A stretch of 36,017 nt of DNA, taken from contig JAJFTZ010000103.1 of assembly GCA_021372675.1 (NCBI GenBank), forward strand, positions 1 to 36,017. The letters run 5' to 3'. Under the pieces are notes generated by a model. The model did not search any database and was not told the origin of the DNA. It worked only from the letters and a program-made list of their open reading frames with translations. The translations under genes and the position numbers were made by a program. Each line of letters starts with the position of its first letter. The first letter of the stretch is position 1. Shown piece after piece: positions 29,261 through 36,017 of this stretch. This stretch comes from Eubacteriales bacterium. GTDB taxonomy: Bacteria; Bacillota; Clostridia; Christensenellales; CAG-138.

Positions 29261-29467
29261 TTGGAGACGGGCTTTCCTTATGGTATGAAGTTTGACAGAT
29301 CCGAACAGTTGGTTCAATGGTTGAATAAAATGGAGACTGCTCAATCGCGCGTTCAAAGCCTTCCTATTCAAGATATTATCCGTGACACCGCGATGGATGG
29401 CCCCGTTCCTGAACTGGCGGAACAGGTTCATCGACTTCATCGCCTGTATCACACAACGAGACATTAA
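29261..29467 (+). CDS. doubtful small ORF, possibly a gene remnant
   Basis: A 68-codon open frame beginning at TTG, with an internal ATG at 29285 (MKFDRSEQLVQWLNKMETAQ). The sequence is hydrophilic and mostly helical in appearance and ends LHRLYHTTRH. No ribosome site precedes either start, and I do not recognise the family. It lies in an AT-rich intergenic region at the right edge of the island. It could be the tail of a lost gene or a chance frame. Confidence 0.3.
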   Translation: METGFPYGMKFDRSEQLVQWLNKMETAQSRVQSLPIQDIIRDTAMDGPVPELAEQVHRLHRLYHTTRH

Positions 29468-29820
29468 GGGCTGAAAGGGGGTCGAGATCTGAACAAGTCT
29501 ATTTAGATCCCGATTTTTATTTCAGGAGAAGGGCGGGGGAACGATCGGCTTTTTGCGCGTCGCACCGGCGAAGCTGAGTTGGACACGAAATAGGGGAAAT
29601 ATAAAAAGCGTGGGCAAAAATAAGGACGCAATCCGACACCCGCTGTCTAAAACCAAAATATCTATTTTGTCCATGGTATCCAAATAAAAGCCGCAGCACG
29701 GCTTTTTTTGATTCGAAATTCGAGCCTATATAATTGCCAGCAAAAGCCTAGATTATTTCAAAACCAACATGTCTTATAATCTGTCATAGGATATAGCTCT
29801 AAAAAGATATGCCGCTGCAT
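29468..29820. other. AT-rich non-coding region at the right edge of the island
   Basis: No gene is recognised here. The stretch contains a weak terminator-like hairpin near 29484-29519, a perfect short palindrome CAAAATA-TC-TATTTTG (29663-29679), a real terminator at 29687-29709 and two isolated TATAAT sequences (29729-29734 and 29775-29780). Around 29574-29640, TTGGACACGAAAT and GGACGCAATCCGACACC look like the debris of an insertion-sequence end, but no pair of inverted ends could be matched. I could not fit any riboswitch class. Confidence 0.45.
29687..29712 (+). terminator. rho-independent terminator upstream of fhs
   Basis: The stem AAAGCCG/CGGCTTT (29687-29693 with 29699-29705, loop CAGCA) runs into four more T. 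It insulates fhs from upstream transcription; no gene directly before it explains it. Confidence 0.8.
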
Positions 29821-29821
29821 C

Positions 29822-29850
29822 TTGCAAATTTAACGGTATTTGAATATAAT
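29822..29850 (+). promoter_or_regulatory. promoter of the fhs operon
   Basis: TTGCAA (29822-29827), 17 bases, perfect TATAAT (29845-29850). Predicted leader of about 55 bases. No TGTATGA operator is present, so this operon is outside the GntR regulon. Confidence 0.8.
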
Positions 29851-29911
29851 TGATAACGTGGGAATATTGCGATTTATAGCTATTTCTAATCTAAAGATAA
29901 GGTACTGAGAT

Positions 29912-31588
29912 ATGAGTTACAAAACGGATATTGAGATCGCACAAAGCACCCAAATGAACAAGATCACCGAAGTGGCCGCGGACTTAGGCGTCAACGAAAA
30001 GTATGTGGAACAGTATGGTCCCTATAAGGCAAAAATTGACTATAACCTGCTTTCAGATATGGCGGATAAACCGAGCGGCAAGCTTATTTTGGTAACGGCT
30101 ATCACTCCCACGCCGGCCGGCGAGGGGAAGACAACCACCACCGTGGGCTTGGCGGACGGCTTAAGGGTCATCGGCAAAAAGAGCGTGGTGGCGCTTCGCG
30201 AGCCCAGCCTTGGGCCGGTGTTCGGTATCAAGGGCGGCGCGGCGGGCGGCGGTTACGCGCAGGTCGTGCCGATGGAGGATATCAATCTGCATTTCACCGG
30301 CGATTTCCACGCCGTCGGCGCTGCGAACAACCTTCTGGCGGCCATGCTGGACAACCATATCTTTCAGGGCAACGAGCTCGGCATCGACGTGAGGCGCATC
30401 ACGTGGAAGCGGGCGGTGGATATGAACGACCGCCAGCTCCGCTTCATCACCAACGGCCTGGGCGGCCGCGTAAACGGCGTGCCGAGGGAGGATGGGTTCG
30501 ACATCACCGTGGCTTCCGAGGTCATGGCGGTGCTCTGCCTCTCCAGCGATATCGACGATTTGAAGGCGCGCCTTTCCAAAATCATCGTCGGCTATACCCG
30601 CGAGGAGAAGCCCGTGACCGCGGGCGAGCTCAAGGCCGCGGGCGCCATGGCGGCCCTCCTCAAGGATGCCCTCAAGCCCAATCTGGTACAGACCCTTGAG
30701 CACACCCCGGCCTTCATCCACGGCGGCCCGTTCGCGAACATCGCCCACGGCTGCAACAGCCTCATGGCGACGCGCATGGCGCTGAAGCTCGGCGATTACG
30801 CCGTGACCGAGGCGGGCTTCGGCGCGGACTTGGGCGCCGAGAAGTTTATCGATATCAAATGCCGCATGGCGGGCCTCGTGCCCGACGCGGTGGTGATTGT
30901 GGCGACCGTACGCGCGCTCAAGCTCCACGGCGGCGTCGCCAAGGCCGATCTCAACAACGAGAATTTGGCGGCGCTCGAAAAGGGCCTGCCCAATTTGCTC
31001 CAGCATGTGGAGAATATTACGGGTGTGTTCGGCCTGCCTGCGGTGGTGGCCATCAACGCCTTCCCCACGGATACCGCCGCCGAGCTTAAGCTGGTGGAGG
31101 ATAAGTGCCGGGAGATGGGCGTGAACGTTGCCCTTTCCGAGGTTTGGGCAAAGGGCGGCGAGGGCGGCAGGGCGCTGGCCGAGGAAGTGGTGCGGCTGTG
31201 CGAGCAGCCTAAAAACCTCAGCTTCACCTACGGGGAGGAGCTTTCCATCGAGGAAAAATTAAATGCCATCTGCGAGAAAATTTACCGCGCCGCCGACGTG
31301 GAGCTTACACAAAACGCCAAAAAGCAGGCAGCGCAGCTCACGGAGCTGGGCTTCGGCAAGCTGCCCATCTGCATGGCGAAAACGCAGTACAGCTTCTCGG
31401 ACGACGCGGCTCTCTTAGGCGCGCCCCGCGGCTTCAAGGTGACGGTGCGCAACCTCAAGGTGAGCGCGGGCGCGGGCTTCATCGTGGCCCTCACCGGCGA
31501 CATTATGACCATGCCGGGGCTTCCCAAGGTGCCGAGCGCGGAGAGGATCGACGTGGATTCCGCCGGCAAGATCAGCGGTTTGTTCTAA
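29912..31588 (+). CDS. fhs: formate-tetrahydrofolate ligase
   Basis: A 558-residue enzyme that joins formate to tetrahydrofolate using ATP, giving 10-formyl-THF; it is the entry of formate into purine, formyl-Met and serine synthesis and into the acetogenic methyl branch. The P-loop [14 protein letters not shown] is at 67-80. Other family blocks are [20 protein letters not shown], the FTGDFHA loop and the C-terminal [19 protein letters not shown]. The length is normal. The ribosome site is AAGG at 29900-29903. First gene of a four-gene operon with the cyclohydrolase, dehydrogenase and formate channel; spacing to fchA is 15 bases. Confidence 0.97.
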   Translation: MSYKTDIEIAQSTQMNKITEVAADLGVNEKYVEQYGPYKAKIDYNLLSDMADKPSGKLILVTAITPTPAGEGKTTTTVGLADGLRVIGKKSVVALREPSLGPVFGIKGGAAGGGYAQVVPMEDINLHFTGDFHAVGAANNLLAAMLDNHIFQGNELGIDVRRITWKRAVDMNDRQLRFITNGLGGRVNGVPREDGFDITVASEVMAVLCLSSDIDDLKARLSKIIVGYTREEKPVTAGELKAAGAMAALLKDALKPNLVQTLEHTPAFIHGGPFANIAHGCNSLMATRMALKLGDYAVTEAGFGADLGAEKFIDIKCRMAGLVPDAVVIVATVRALKLHGGVAKADLNNENLAALEKGLPNLLQHVENITGVFGLPAVVAINAFPTDTAAELKLVEDKCREMGVNVALSEVWAKGGEGGRALAEEVVRLCEQPKNLSFTYGEELSIEEKLNAICEKIYRAADVELTQNAKKQAAQLTELGFGKLPICMAKTQYSFSDDAALLGAPRGFKVTVRNLKVSAGAGFIVALTGDIMTMPGLPKVPSAERIDVDSAGKISGLF

Positions 31589-31603
31589 GCGGAGGAAAGA
31601 TAC

Positions 31604-32233
31604 ATGGAATTTACCAAGCTCAGCTGCGAGGAATTTGTGACGAGGCTCGCGTCCAAGGACCCGGTGCCCGGCGGCGGCGGCGCGTCCGCCCTCGTAGGCG
31701 CCGTCGGCACGGCCCTCGGCAACATGGTGGGCAGCCTTACCGTAGGCAAGAAAAAATACGCGGACGTGCAGGAGGATATCCTCGCGCTCAAGGCGAAGGC
31801 GGATGCGTTGCAGGAGGACTTGTTCCTGCTTGCCGCAAAGGACGCGGAGGTCTTCGAGCCCTTGTCCAAAGCGTATGGCCTGCCTAAGGATACCCCCGAG
31901 GAGCAGGCGCGCAAGGCGGAGGTCATGGAGAAAGCCCTCAGGGAGTGCAGCGCCGTGCCGCTTTCCATCATGGAGAAATGCTGCGAAGCCATCGAGCTGC
32001 AGCGGGAATTTGCGCAAAAGGGAACGGCCATCGCGATCAGCGACGCAGGCTGCGGCGTGATTCTTTGCAAGGCCGCGCTGCAGGCTGCCGCCCTCAACGT
32101 GTTCATCAACACCAAATCCATGGCGGATCGGGCGTTTGCTTCGGAGATTGATCGCCGCGCCGACGCTATGCTCGAAACGTATTGCAGCTTGGCGGATCAG
32201 GTTTACCAAAGCGTAGCAGCTCGTTTGCGCTGA
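31604..32233 (+). CDS. fchA: methenyl-THF cyclohydrolase (FchA, cyclodeaminase fold)
   Basis: A 209-residue all-helical protein of the formiminotransferase-cyclodeaminase C-terminal family. The signature DPVPGGGGASALVGAVGTALGNMVGSLT is at 19-46, followed by KKKYADVQED. Stand-alone proteins of this kind either release ammonia from formimino-THF or interconvert 10-formyl-THF and 5,10-methenyl-THF. Placement between fhs and folD, with no histidine- or purine-degradation genes, favours the cyclohydrolase role. That reading is strengthened by the altered active site of the FolD protein encoded 13 bases downstream. GGAGGAAAG precedes the ATG. Confidence 0.92.
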   Translation: MEFTKLSCEEFVTRLASKDPVPGGGGASALVGAVGTALGNMVGSLTVGKKKYADVQEDILALKAKADALQEDLFLLAAKDAEVFEPLSKAYGLPKDTPEEQARKAEVMEKALRECSAVPLSIMEKCCEAIELQREFAQKGTAIAISDAGCGVILCKAALQAAALNVFINTKSMADRAFASEIDRRADAMLETYCSLADQVYQSVAARLR

Positions 32234-32246
32234 AGGGAGAAAACAA

Positions 32247-33107
32247 ATGGCACACTTACTCAAAGGCGCCCCGGTGGTAGAGGCGATGAACGAGGCGATC
32301 GGCCGCGAGGCGGCCATGCTGAAGGAGTGCGGCGTTATACCTGCGCTGGCTATCGTCAGGGTGGGCGAGCGCGAGGATGATATCTCCTACGAGCGCGGCG
32401 CCACGAAGCGCTGCGAAAAGGCGGGCGTGGAGGTTCGCAGCATCGCGTTGGCTGCGGATACCTCGCAGGACGATCTTATACGGGTGATCGAAGAGTTGAA
32501 CCGCGACGAAAAAGTGCACGGCGTGCTGCTTTTCCGCCCTCTGCCCAAACATATCGACGACGACGCCGTGCGGAATGTTCTCGCGCCTGAAAAGGACGTG
32601 GACGGCATCACCGATTTGTCGCTGGCCGGCGTATTTGCCAATACGGATACGGGATATAGCCCATGCACGCCTCAGGCCTGCATGGAAATTTTTGAGCATT
32701 ACGGGATTGATCTCAAGGGCAAAAAAGCCGTGGTGATAGGTAGAAGCCTTGTCGTGGGCAAGCCCGCCGCCATGATGCTCCTCGCCCGCAACGCCACGGT
32801 CACGGTATGCCATACGCGCACGGCGGATATGCCCGCCATATGCCGCGAGGCGGAGGTGCTCATCGTGAGCGCGGGCCGTGCGGGTATTCTTGATAAAAGC
32901 TACCTTGCGCCGGGGCAGATCGTCATCGACGTGGGCATCCACGTAAAAGAGGACGGCTCCCTGTGCGGGGATGTGAAGTTCGAGGATGCGGACGCGATCG
33001 CAGAAGCCGTCACCCCCGTGCCGGGCGGCGTAGGAACGGTGACGACCTCGGTGCTTGTAAAGCATGTTGTGGAAGCCGCTAAAAAGCGAGTGGAGGCGGC
33101 AAAATGA
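32247..33107 (+). CDS. folD: methylene-THF dehydrogenase (FolD), probably without cyclohydrolase activity
   Basis: A 286-residue FolD-family protein. The folate site keeps Tyr48 (ISYERGATKRC) and Asp119 (KDVDGIT). The NAD(P) fold has VVIGRSLVVGKPAAMMLL, and the C-terminal TPVPGGVGTVTT is intact. Aligned without gaps to E. coli FolD, the cyclohydrolase lysine (Lys54) is Ala52 here, and the supporting glutamine (Gln98 in LVQLPLP) is Phe96 (LLFRPLP). I infer a mono-functional dehydrogenase converting methylene-THF to methenyl-THF, with FchA doing the next step. Its stop overlaps the formate channel start by 4 bases. AAGGGAG lies before the ATG. Confidence 0.93.
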   Translation: MAHLLKGAPVVEAMNEAIGREAAMLKECGVIPALAIVRVGEREDDISYERGATKRCEKAGVEVRSIALAADTSQDDLIRVIEELNRDEKVHGVLLFRPLPKHIDDDAVRNVLAPEKDVDGITDLSLAGVFANTDTGYSPCTPQACMEIFEHYGIDLKGKKAVVIGRSLVVGKPAAMMLLARNATVTVCHTRTADMPAICREAEVLIVSAGRAGILDKSYLAPGQIVIDVGIHVKEDGSLCGDVKFEDADAIAEAVTPVPGGVGTVTTSVLVKHVVEAAKKRVEAAK

Positions 33108-33949
33108 ACATGCTGTCTCCCGCCGAGCTTACGGAAAGCTACATTAAGATCGGCAAAACGAAGGCTGAAAAGCCCTTCGGAAAGCTCTTTACCTTGGCCG
33201 TGATGGCCGGTTTGATCATTGGCCTGGGCGCGGCCGTATGCAATACCGCCGTGCACAGCATCGCCGACGTATCCACGGGCAAGCTCATAAGCGGTCTTTT
33301 ATTCCCCTTCGGCTTGGGGATGGTCATGCTCTTGGGCGCGGAGCTTTTTACGGGCAACGTGATGGTCGGCATTTCCGTGCTGAGCGGCAAAACCACGGTG
33401 CTCAAAATGCTGCGCAACTGGGGCGTCGTATACTTGGGCAACCTCGCGGGCGCCATGCTCCTCGCGTTTGCCTGTGCCCGTTTCGGGCAGCTCGGCATGT
33501 CCCACGGCGAGCTTGCGGTTTACACCGTCAAGGTCGCCGCCGCAAAATCCTCTTTGCCTTTTGGTAACGCCTTGGTCTTAGGCATATTCTGCAATATCTT
33601 GGTTTGCGCGGGCGTGCTGTGCAGCCTTTCCGCCAAGGATACGGCGGGGCGCATACTGGGCGCTTATATCCCGGTGGCGTTTTTTGTAATCTGCGGCTTC
33701 GAGCACTGCGTGGCGAACATGTACTATATCCCGGCGGGGCTTTACGCGCTCCAGGTGCCGGAATACGCCGCGCTTGTAACAAAGGCGGGGCTGGACGTTT
33801 CGGCATTGACCTGGGGCAATTTTTTCCTGCGCAACCTTCTCCCGGTCACCATAGGGAACATTATAGGCGGCTTGGCGATGGGCGTCTCCATGTGGGCCGC
33901 GTACGCGGAAAAGAGCCGCGTGCCGAAAGCGGAAACTCCCTCCCTCTAA
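33104..33949 (+). CDS. formate/nitrite transporter (FNT) family channel
   Basis: A 281-residue membrane protein of the FocA/NirC family, pentameric channels for formate or related monovalent acids. Six helices are visible. The conserved ELFTGN loop is at 80-85 and the central histidine His201 lies in CGFEHCVANMYYIP, as in FocA. The length is normal. The operon context (fhs, fchA, folD) makes formate by far the likeliest substrate, most plausibly uptake for assimilation. The start overlaps the folD stop; GGAGG lies 7 bases upstream. A second ATG at 33110 is possible. The operon ends at the terminator just downstream. Confidence 0.93.
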   Translation: MNMLSPAELTESYIKIGKTKAEKPFGKLFTLAVMAGLIIGLGAAVCNTAVHSIADVSTGKLISGLLFPFGLGMVMLLGAELFTGNVMVGISVLSGKTTVLKMLRNWGVVYLGNLAGAMLLAFACARFGQLGMSHGELAVYTVKVAAAKSSLPFGNALVLGIFCNILVCAGVLCSLSAKDTAGRILGAYIPVAFFVICGFEHCVANMYYIPAGLYALQVPEYAALVTKAGLDVSALTWGNFFLRNLLPVTIGNIIGGLAMGVSMWAAYAEKSRVPKAETPSL

Positions 33950-33962
33950 ACCGTTTCGGGCG

Positions 33963-34004
33963 GCAAAAAAAGGCGGAAAGCAAAAGCTTTCCGCCTTTTC
34001 GCTT
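33963..34004 (+). terminator. terminator of the fhs operon
   Basis: A 14-bp stem AAAAGGCGGAAAGC/GCTTTCCGCCTTTT (33968-33981 with 33986-33999, loop AAAA), ending in four T. It is preceded by an A run, so it may work in both directions. Confidence 0.9.
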
Positions 34005-34095
34005 AAAGAAAGAGGCTCAAAATCCGCCGCGCGGGGGCGCAAGTGCTCGCCGCCGTCATAGTATACATTACAAATCAAATAAGGGGCAAATTAGA

Positions 34096-34665
34096 ATGTA
34101 TACGCAGTATTCCGGTTCCGGGAACGGCTACGGCATGCCGTGGCAGATTGAACTCACCAACAAGCTCCGCGAGCTTTGGTTCGAGCATGTGATGTGGTCG
34201 CGCGCCTTTATCATGAGCGCGATCAACGATTCAAAGGATCTCGACGCCGTGACGCAGCGGCTCCTTCGAAATCCCGCGGACTTCGCGGCGTTTTTGCGGC
34301 CCATCTACGGCGTGCAAAAGGCGGCGGTGTTCGAAGGCCTTTTGAGGGACCACCTCTTGATCGCAGGCGCGTTTGTCAATGCCACCAAGGCGGGTGACCA
34401 GCAGGAGGCCGAAAAGCAGAAGAAAAAGTGGTACGCGAACGCGGACGATATTGCGGCGTTTTTACACGAGATCAACCCGTACTGGAACGAGAAGGTATGG
34501 AAGGAACTGCTCTACGACCACCTCGGGATGCTCGAGGATGAGGCGACGGCAATCATGGAAAGCCAATACGAAAAGAGCATAGATATTTTCGACCAAATAC
34601 AGGCGGAAGCGATGAAGATGGCCGACTATATGGCGTACGGCATCCTAAAGCAAACCCGGCTGTGA
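34096..34665 (+). CDS. helical protein of unknown function, conserved in Firmicutes
   Basis: A 189-residue soluble, predicted all-helical protein. Blocks include KLRELWFEHVMWSRAFIMSAI (about 18-38), the RLLRNPADFAAFLRPIYG segment, LLRDHLLIAGAFVNATKAGD, WYANADDIAAFLHEINPYWNE and a C-terminal EAMKMADYMAYGIL. I recognise this as a recurrent Firmicutes family with several conserved His and Asp residues spaced like a four-helix bundle; some database entries call it acetylglutamate kinase, which the sequence does not support. The frame is open far upstream, but the ATG at 34096 has AAGGGG in front and begins after the fhs operon terminator. Role unknown. Confidence 0.8.
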   Translation: MYTQYSGSGNGYGMPWQIELTNKLRELWFEHVMWSRAFIMSAINDSKDLDAVTQRLLRNPADFAAFLRPIYGVQKAAVFEGLLRDHLLIAGAFVNATKAGDQQEAEKQKKKWYANADDIAAFLHEINPYWNEKVWKELLYDHLGMLEDEATAIMESQYEKSIDIFDQIQAEAMKMADYMAYGILKQTRL

Positions 34666-34691
34666 CGGTCTTTGAGCCGTGAAGAAAATGC

Positions 34692-34720
34692 TTGTGCGCC
34701 GTACCCATATAGGCCATAAT
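34692..34720 (+). promoter_or_regulatory. possible promoter of the acyltransferase gene
   Basis: TTGTGC (34692-34697), 17 bases, CATAAT (34715-34720). The -35 is weak (three of six). A small hairpin ATGCT/AGCAT (34762-34778) sits just before the ribosome site. Confidence 0.35.
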
Positions 34721-34788
34721 AAAAAGACACGCGAAAATACGATGGATCGCGCAAAACAGCAATGCTGCGGCGAAGCATCCGGAGGATT

Positions 34789-36017
34789 ATGGCAAACGAT
34801 AGGTTCAAGCGCTTCGACATGCTCAAAAAACCGCGCAGGCAGCTCTTGCGCCCGCTCATTTGGGCGCTGAGCTTCCCGCCCGCATGGAAGCATAAAACGA
34901 AGATCGAAAAAATCGGCATGGAGGGGCTCAAGCCGCCCTACCTCCTACTGTGCAACCACAACGCGTTTTTCGACTTCATGGTCGCCGCCAAGGCGACGTT
35001 CCCGCACCGCTCCAATTCCGTGGTCGCCATCGACGCGTTCACCATGCCGCTCGGGCGGGGCTTTTACAACCGCGCATGGCTCTTAAGGCTGGTGGGCTGC
35101 ATCTGCAAGCGCAAATTCACGAGCGACCTCGTGATGATACGCCACGTCAAGCGCGTCGTCGAAAACGGCGATATCGCGATCATCTACCCGGAGGCGCGGT
35201 ATTCGCTATGCGGCACCACGGCGGTGCTGCCCGAATCGCTCGGCAAGATGTGCAAGCTTCTAAAGGTGCCCGTTGTGACGCTTGTGATGCACGGGCACCA
35301 TATCAATTCCCCGTTCTGGCATCCCGGCGACCGCGGCGTGAAGCCCACCGAGGCCGAGATGACGCGGCTTTTCAAGGCTGAAGAAATCGCGCGGCTGAGC
35401 GCGGAGGAGATCAACGAGGGCATCGAAAAGGCTTTCCGCTACGACGACTTCGCGTGGCAGAAGGTGCGCAACATAAAGGTAAGCCGCCCCGATCGCGCGG
35501 AGCGGCTCCATAAGGTGCTCTACCAATGCCCGCACTGCCTTGCCGAATACCGCATGAACTCCGGGGGCGATAAGCTTTTTTGCGAGGCGTGCAAAAAATC
35601 GTGGACGATGAGCGAGCTTGGCGAATTGCGCGCCGCGAGCGGCGAAACCGAGTTTTCCCACATTCCGGACTGGTACGAGTGGGAGCGCAAAAACGTGCGC
35701 GCGGAGGTGGAAAGCGGCGTATACGGCTTTAAAGGCGACGCGCTCGTCACCTCGCTCCCCAATGCCGGCGGCTATGTTACGCTCGGCATGGGCACCTTGA
35801 CGCATGATCACAACGGTTTTCATGTGTGGGGAACGGGGGCGCACGGCGACTTTGAAATGATAAAGCGCGTGCCCACGCTTTATTCCTGCCACATCGAGTA
35901 CGAGTACCTCAACCGCTACGGCGACGCGCTCGATCTGAGCACGCTCGAGGACACGTGGTTCATCTATCCGCAAGGCCGCGATTTTTCGCTCACAAAATTC
36001 GCCCTCGCCACGGAGGA
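34789..36017 (+). CDS. PlsC-type 1-acylglycerol-3-phosphate acyltransferase with zinc ribbon (3' end outside window)
   Basis: The 409 visible codons run off the window end without a stop. Residues about 30-215 form a PlsC-like acyltransferase: NHNAFFDF gives the HX4D motif (His57, Asp62), and YPEARYS (133-139) stands where most family members have FPEGTRS. These enzymes acylate lysophosphatidic acid at the membrane. A rubredoxin-like zinc ribbon follows (Cys247, Cys250, Cys265, Cys268), then a beta-rich domain of unknown role from about 290. The first ATG (34789) is only 3 bases after GGAGG; ATG codon 11 (34819) is an alternative. I recall clostridial proteins of this same composite form. Confidence 0.82.
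   Translation, partial: MANDRFKRFDMLKKPRRQLLRPLIWALSFPPAWKHKTKIEKIGMEGLKPPYLLLCNHNAFFDFMVAAKATFPHRSNSVVAIDAFTMPLGRGFYNRAWLLRLVGCICKRKFTSDLVMIRHVKRVVENGDIAIIYPEARYSLCGTTAVLPESLGKMCKLLKVPVVTLVMHGHHINSPFWHPGDRGVKPTEAEMTRLFKAEEIARLSAEEINEGIEKAFRYDDFAWQKVRNIKVSRPDRAERLHKVLYQCPHCLAEYRMNSGGDKLFCEACKKSWTMSELGELRAASGETEFSHIPDWYEWERKNVRAEVESGVYGFKGDALVTSLPNAGGYVTLGMGTLTHDHNGFHVWGTGAHGDFEMIKRVPTLYSCHIEYEYLNRYGDALDLSTLEDTWFIYPQGRDFSLTKFALATE

Noticed and set aside
29700..29740. Right-hand attachment site matching the tRNA-Val 3' end (TTCGAGCC, then TAT)
   Set aside because: Only 8 contiguous bases match, in the generally conserved T arm; such a match is expected by chance in this much sequence, and no integrase is present.
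29468..29911. Tetrahydrofolate or ZTP riboswitch upstream of fhs
   Set aside because: The terminator at 29687 invited the idea, but I could not find the conserved core sequences of either class, and a good promoter for fhs lies downstream of that terminator.
33604..34095. N-terminal extension of the helical protein gene back into the formate channel gene
   Set aside because: It would cross a strong terminator and translate the channel gene out of frame; the ATG at 34096 has its own ribosome site.
1..36017. CRISPR array, toxin-antitoxin pair, phage or conjugative module
   Set aside because: No regularly spaced repeats, Cas-like proteins, integrase, relaxase or structural phage proteins were seen on either strand.

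Overview
This window looks like part of the chromosome of a fairly GC-rich, anaerobic member of the Clostridia. A Christensenellales- or Oscillospirales-like gut bacterium is my guess, not a proof. The basis is the strong GGAGG-type ribosome sites, the TTGACA/TATAAT promoters with 16-18 bp spacers, a BioY-type biotin transporter, a formate-tetrahydrofolate gene cluster with a separate cyclohydrolase (fhs-fchA-folD-formate channel), a DUF4349 lipoprotein and clostridial-type GH3 and GH4 glycosidases. There are no rRNA genes, no intact insertion sequence, no CRISPR array and no phage module.

Layout. (1) 1-4840: a DUF4349 lipoprotein and SIMPL protein pair; bioY; a divergent pair of acyltransferase-fold genes; yajC. 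(2) 4870-14700: a GNAT acetyltransferase, a small protein and an esterase in one minus-strand unit, then a beta-glucoside locus. The locus has a GH3 glucosidase facing an MFS transporter + GH2 operon, followed by a convergent GH4 6-phosphoglycosidase + BadF-type sugar kinase operon. (3) 14850-15120: a tRNA-Val(CAC) with its own promoter and terminator, followed by a structured element of a kind I associate with clostridial tRNA genes. (4) 15120-29200: a metabolic island that is visibly less GC-rich than its flanks. (5) 29200-29910: an AT-rich gap of about 0.7 kb. (6) 29912-33949: a one-carbon operon that takes up formate and loads it onto tetrahydrofolate. (7) 34096 to the end: a helical protein of unknown function and a partial PlsC-type acyltransferase carrying a zinc ribbon.

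The most interesting part is the island. A GntR/FadR-family repressor (19675-20415) sits at its centre. A palindrome close to TGTATGA-YA-TCATACA, or a clear half of it, occurs in the promoter region of every transcription unit in the island: the minus-strand sugar operon (ribokinase-like kinase, SIS isomerase, RbsD/FucU mutarotase, zinc-type dehydrogenase, 2-hydroxyacid dehydrogenase), the regulator itself, two separate pyruvate-type (DapA-family) aldolases, an EamA exporter, an amino-acid-type ABC importer with a class V aminotransferase, and a second, catalytically odd 2-hydroxyacid dehydrogenase. The simplest reading is one regulon for uptake and breakdown of one unidentified compound, probably a conjugate with an amino-acid-like part and a sugar- or polyol-like part, or a hydroxylated amino acid that is cleaved to pyruvate plus an aldehyde such as glyoxylate. 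I found no published pathway that matches this gene set from memory.

The one-carbon operon has a second point of note. Its FolD protein lacks the lysine and glutamine needed for cyclohydrolase activity, which fits the separate FchA cyclohydrolase encoded just upstream.
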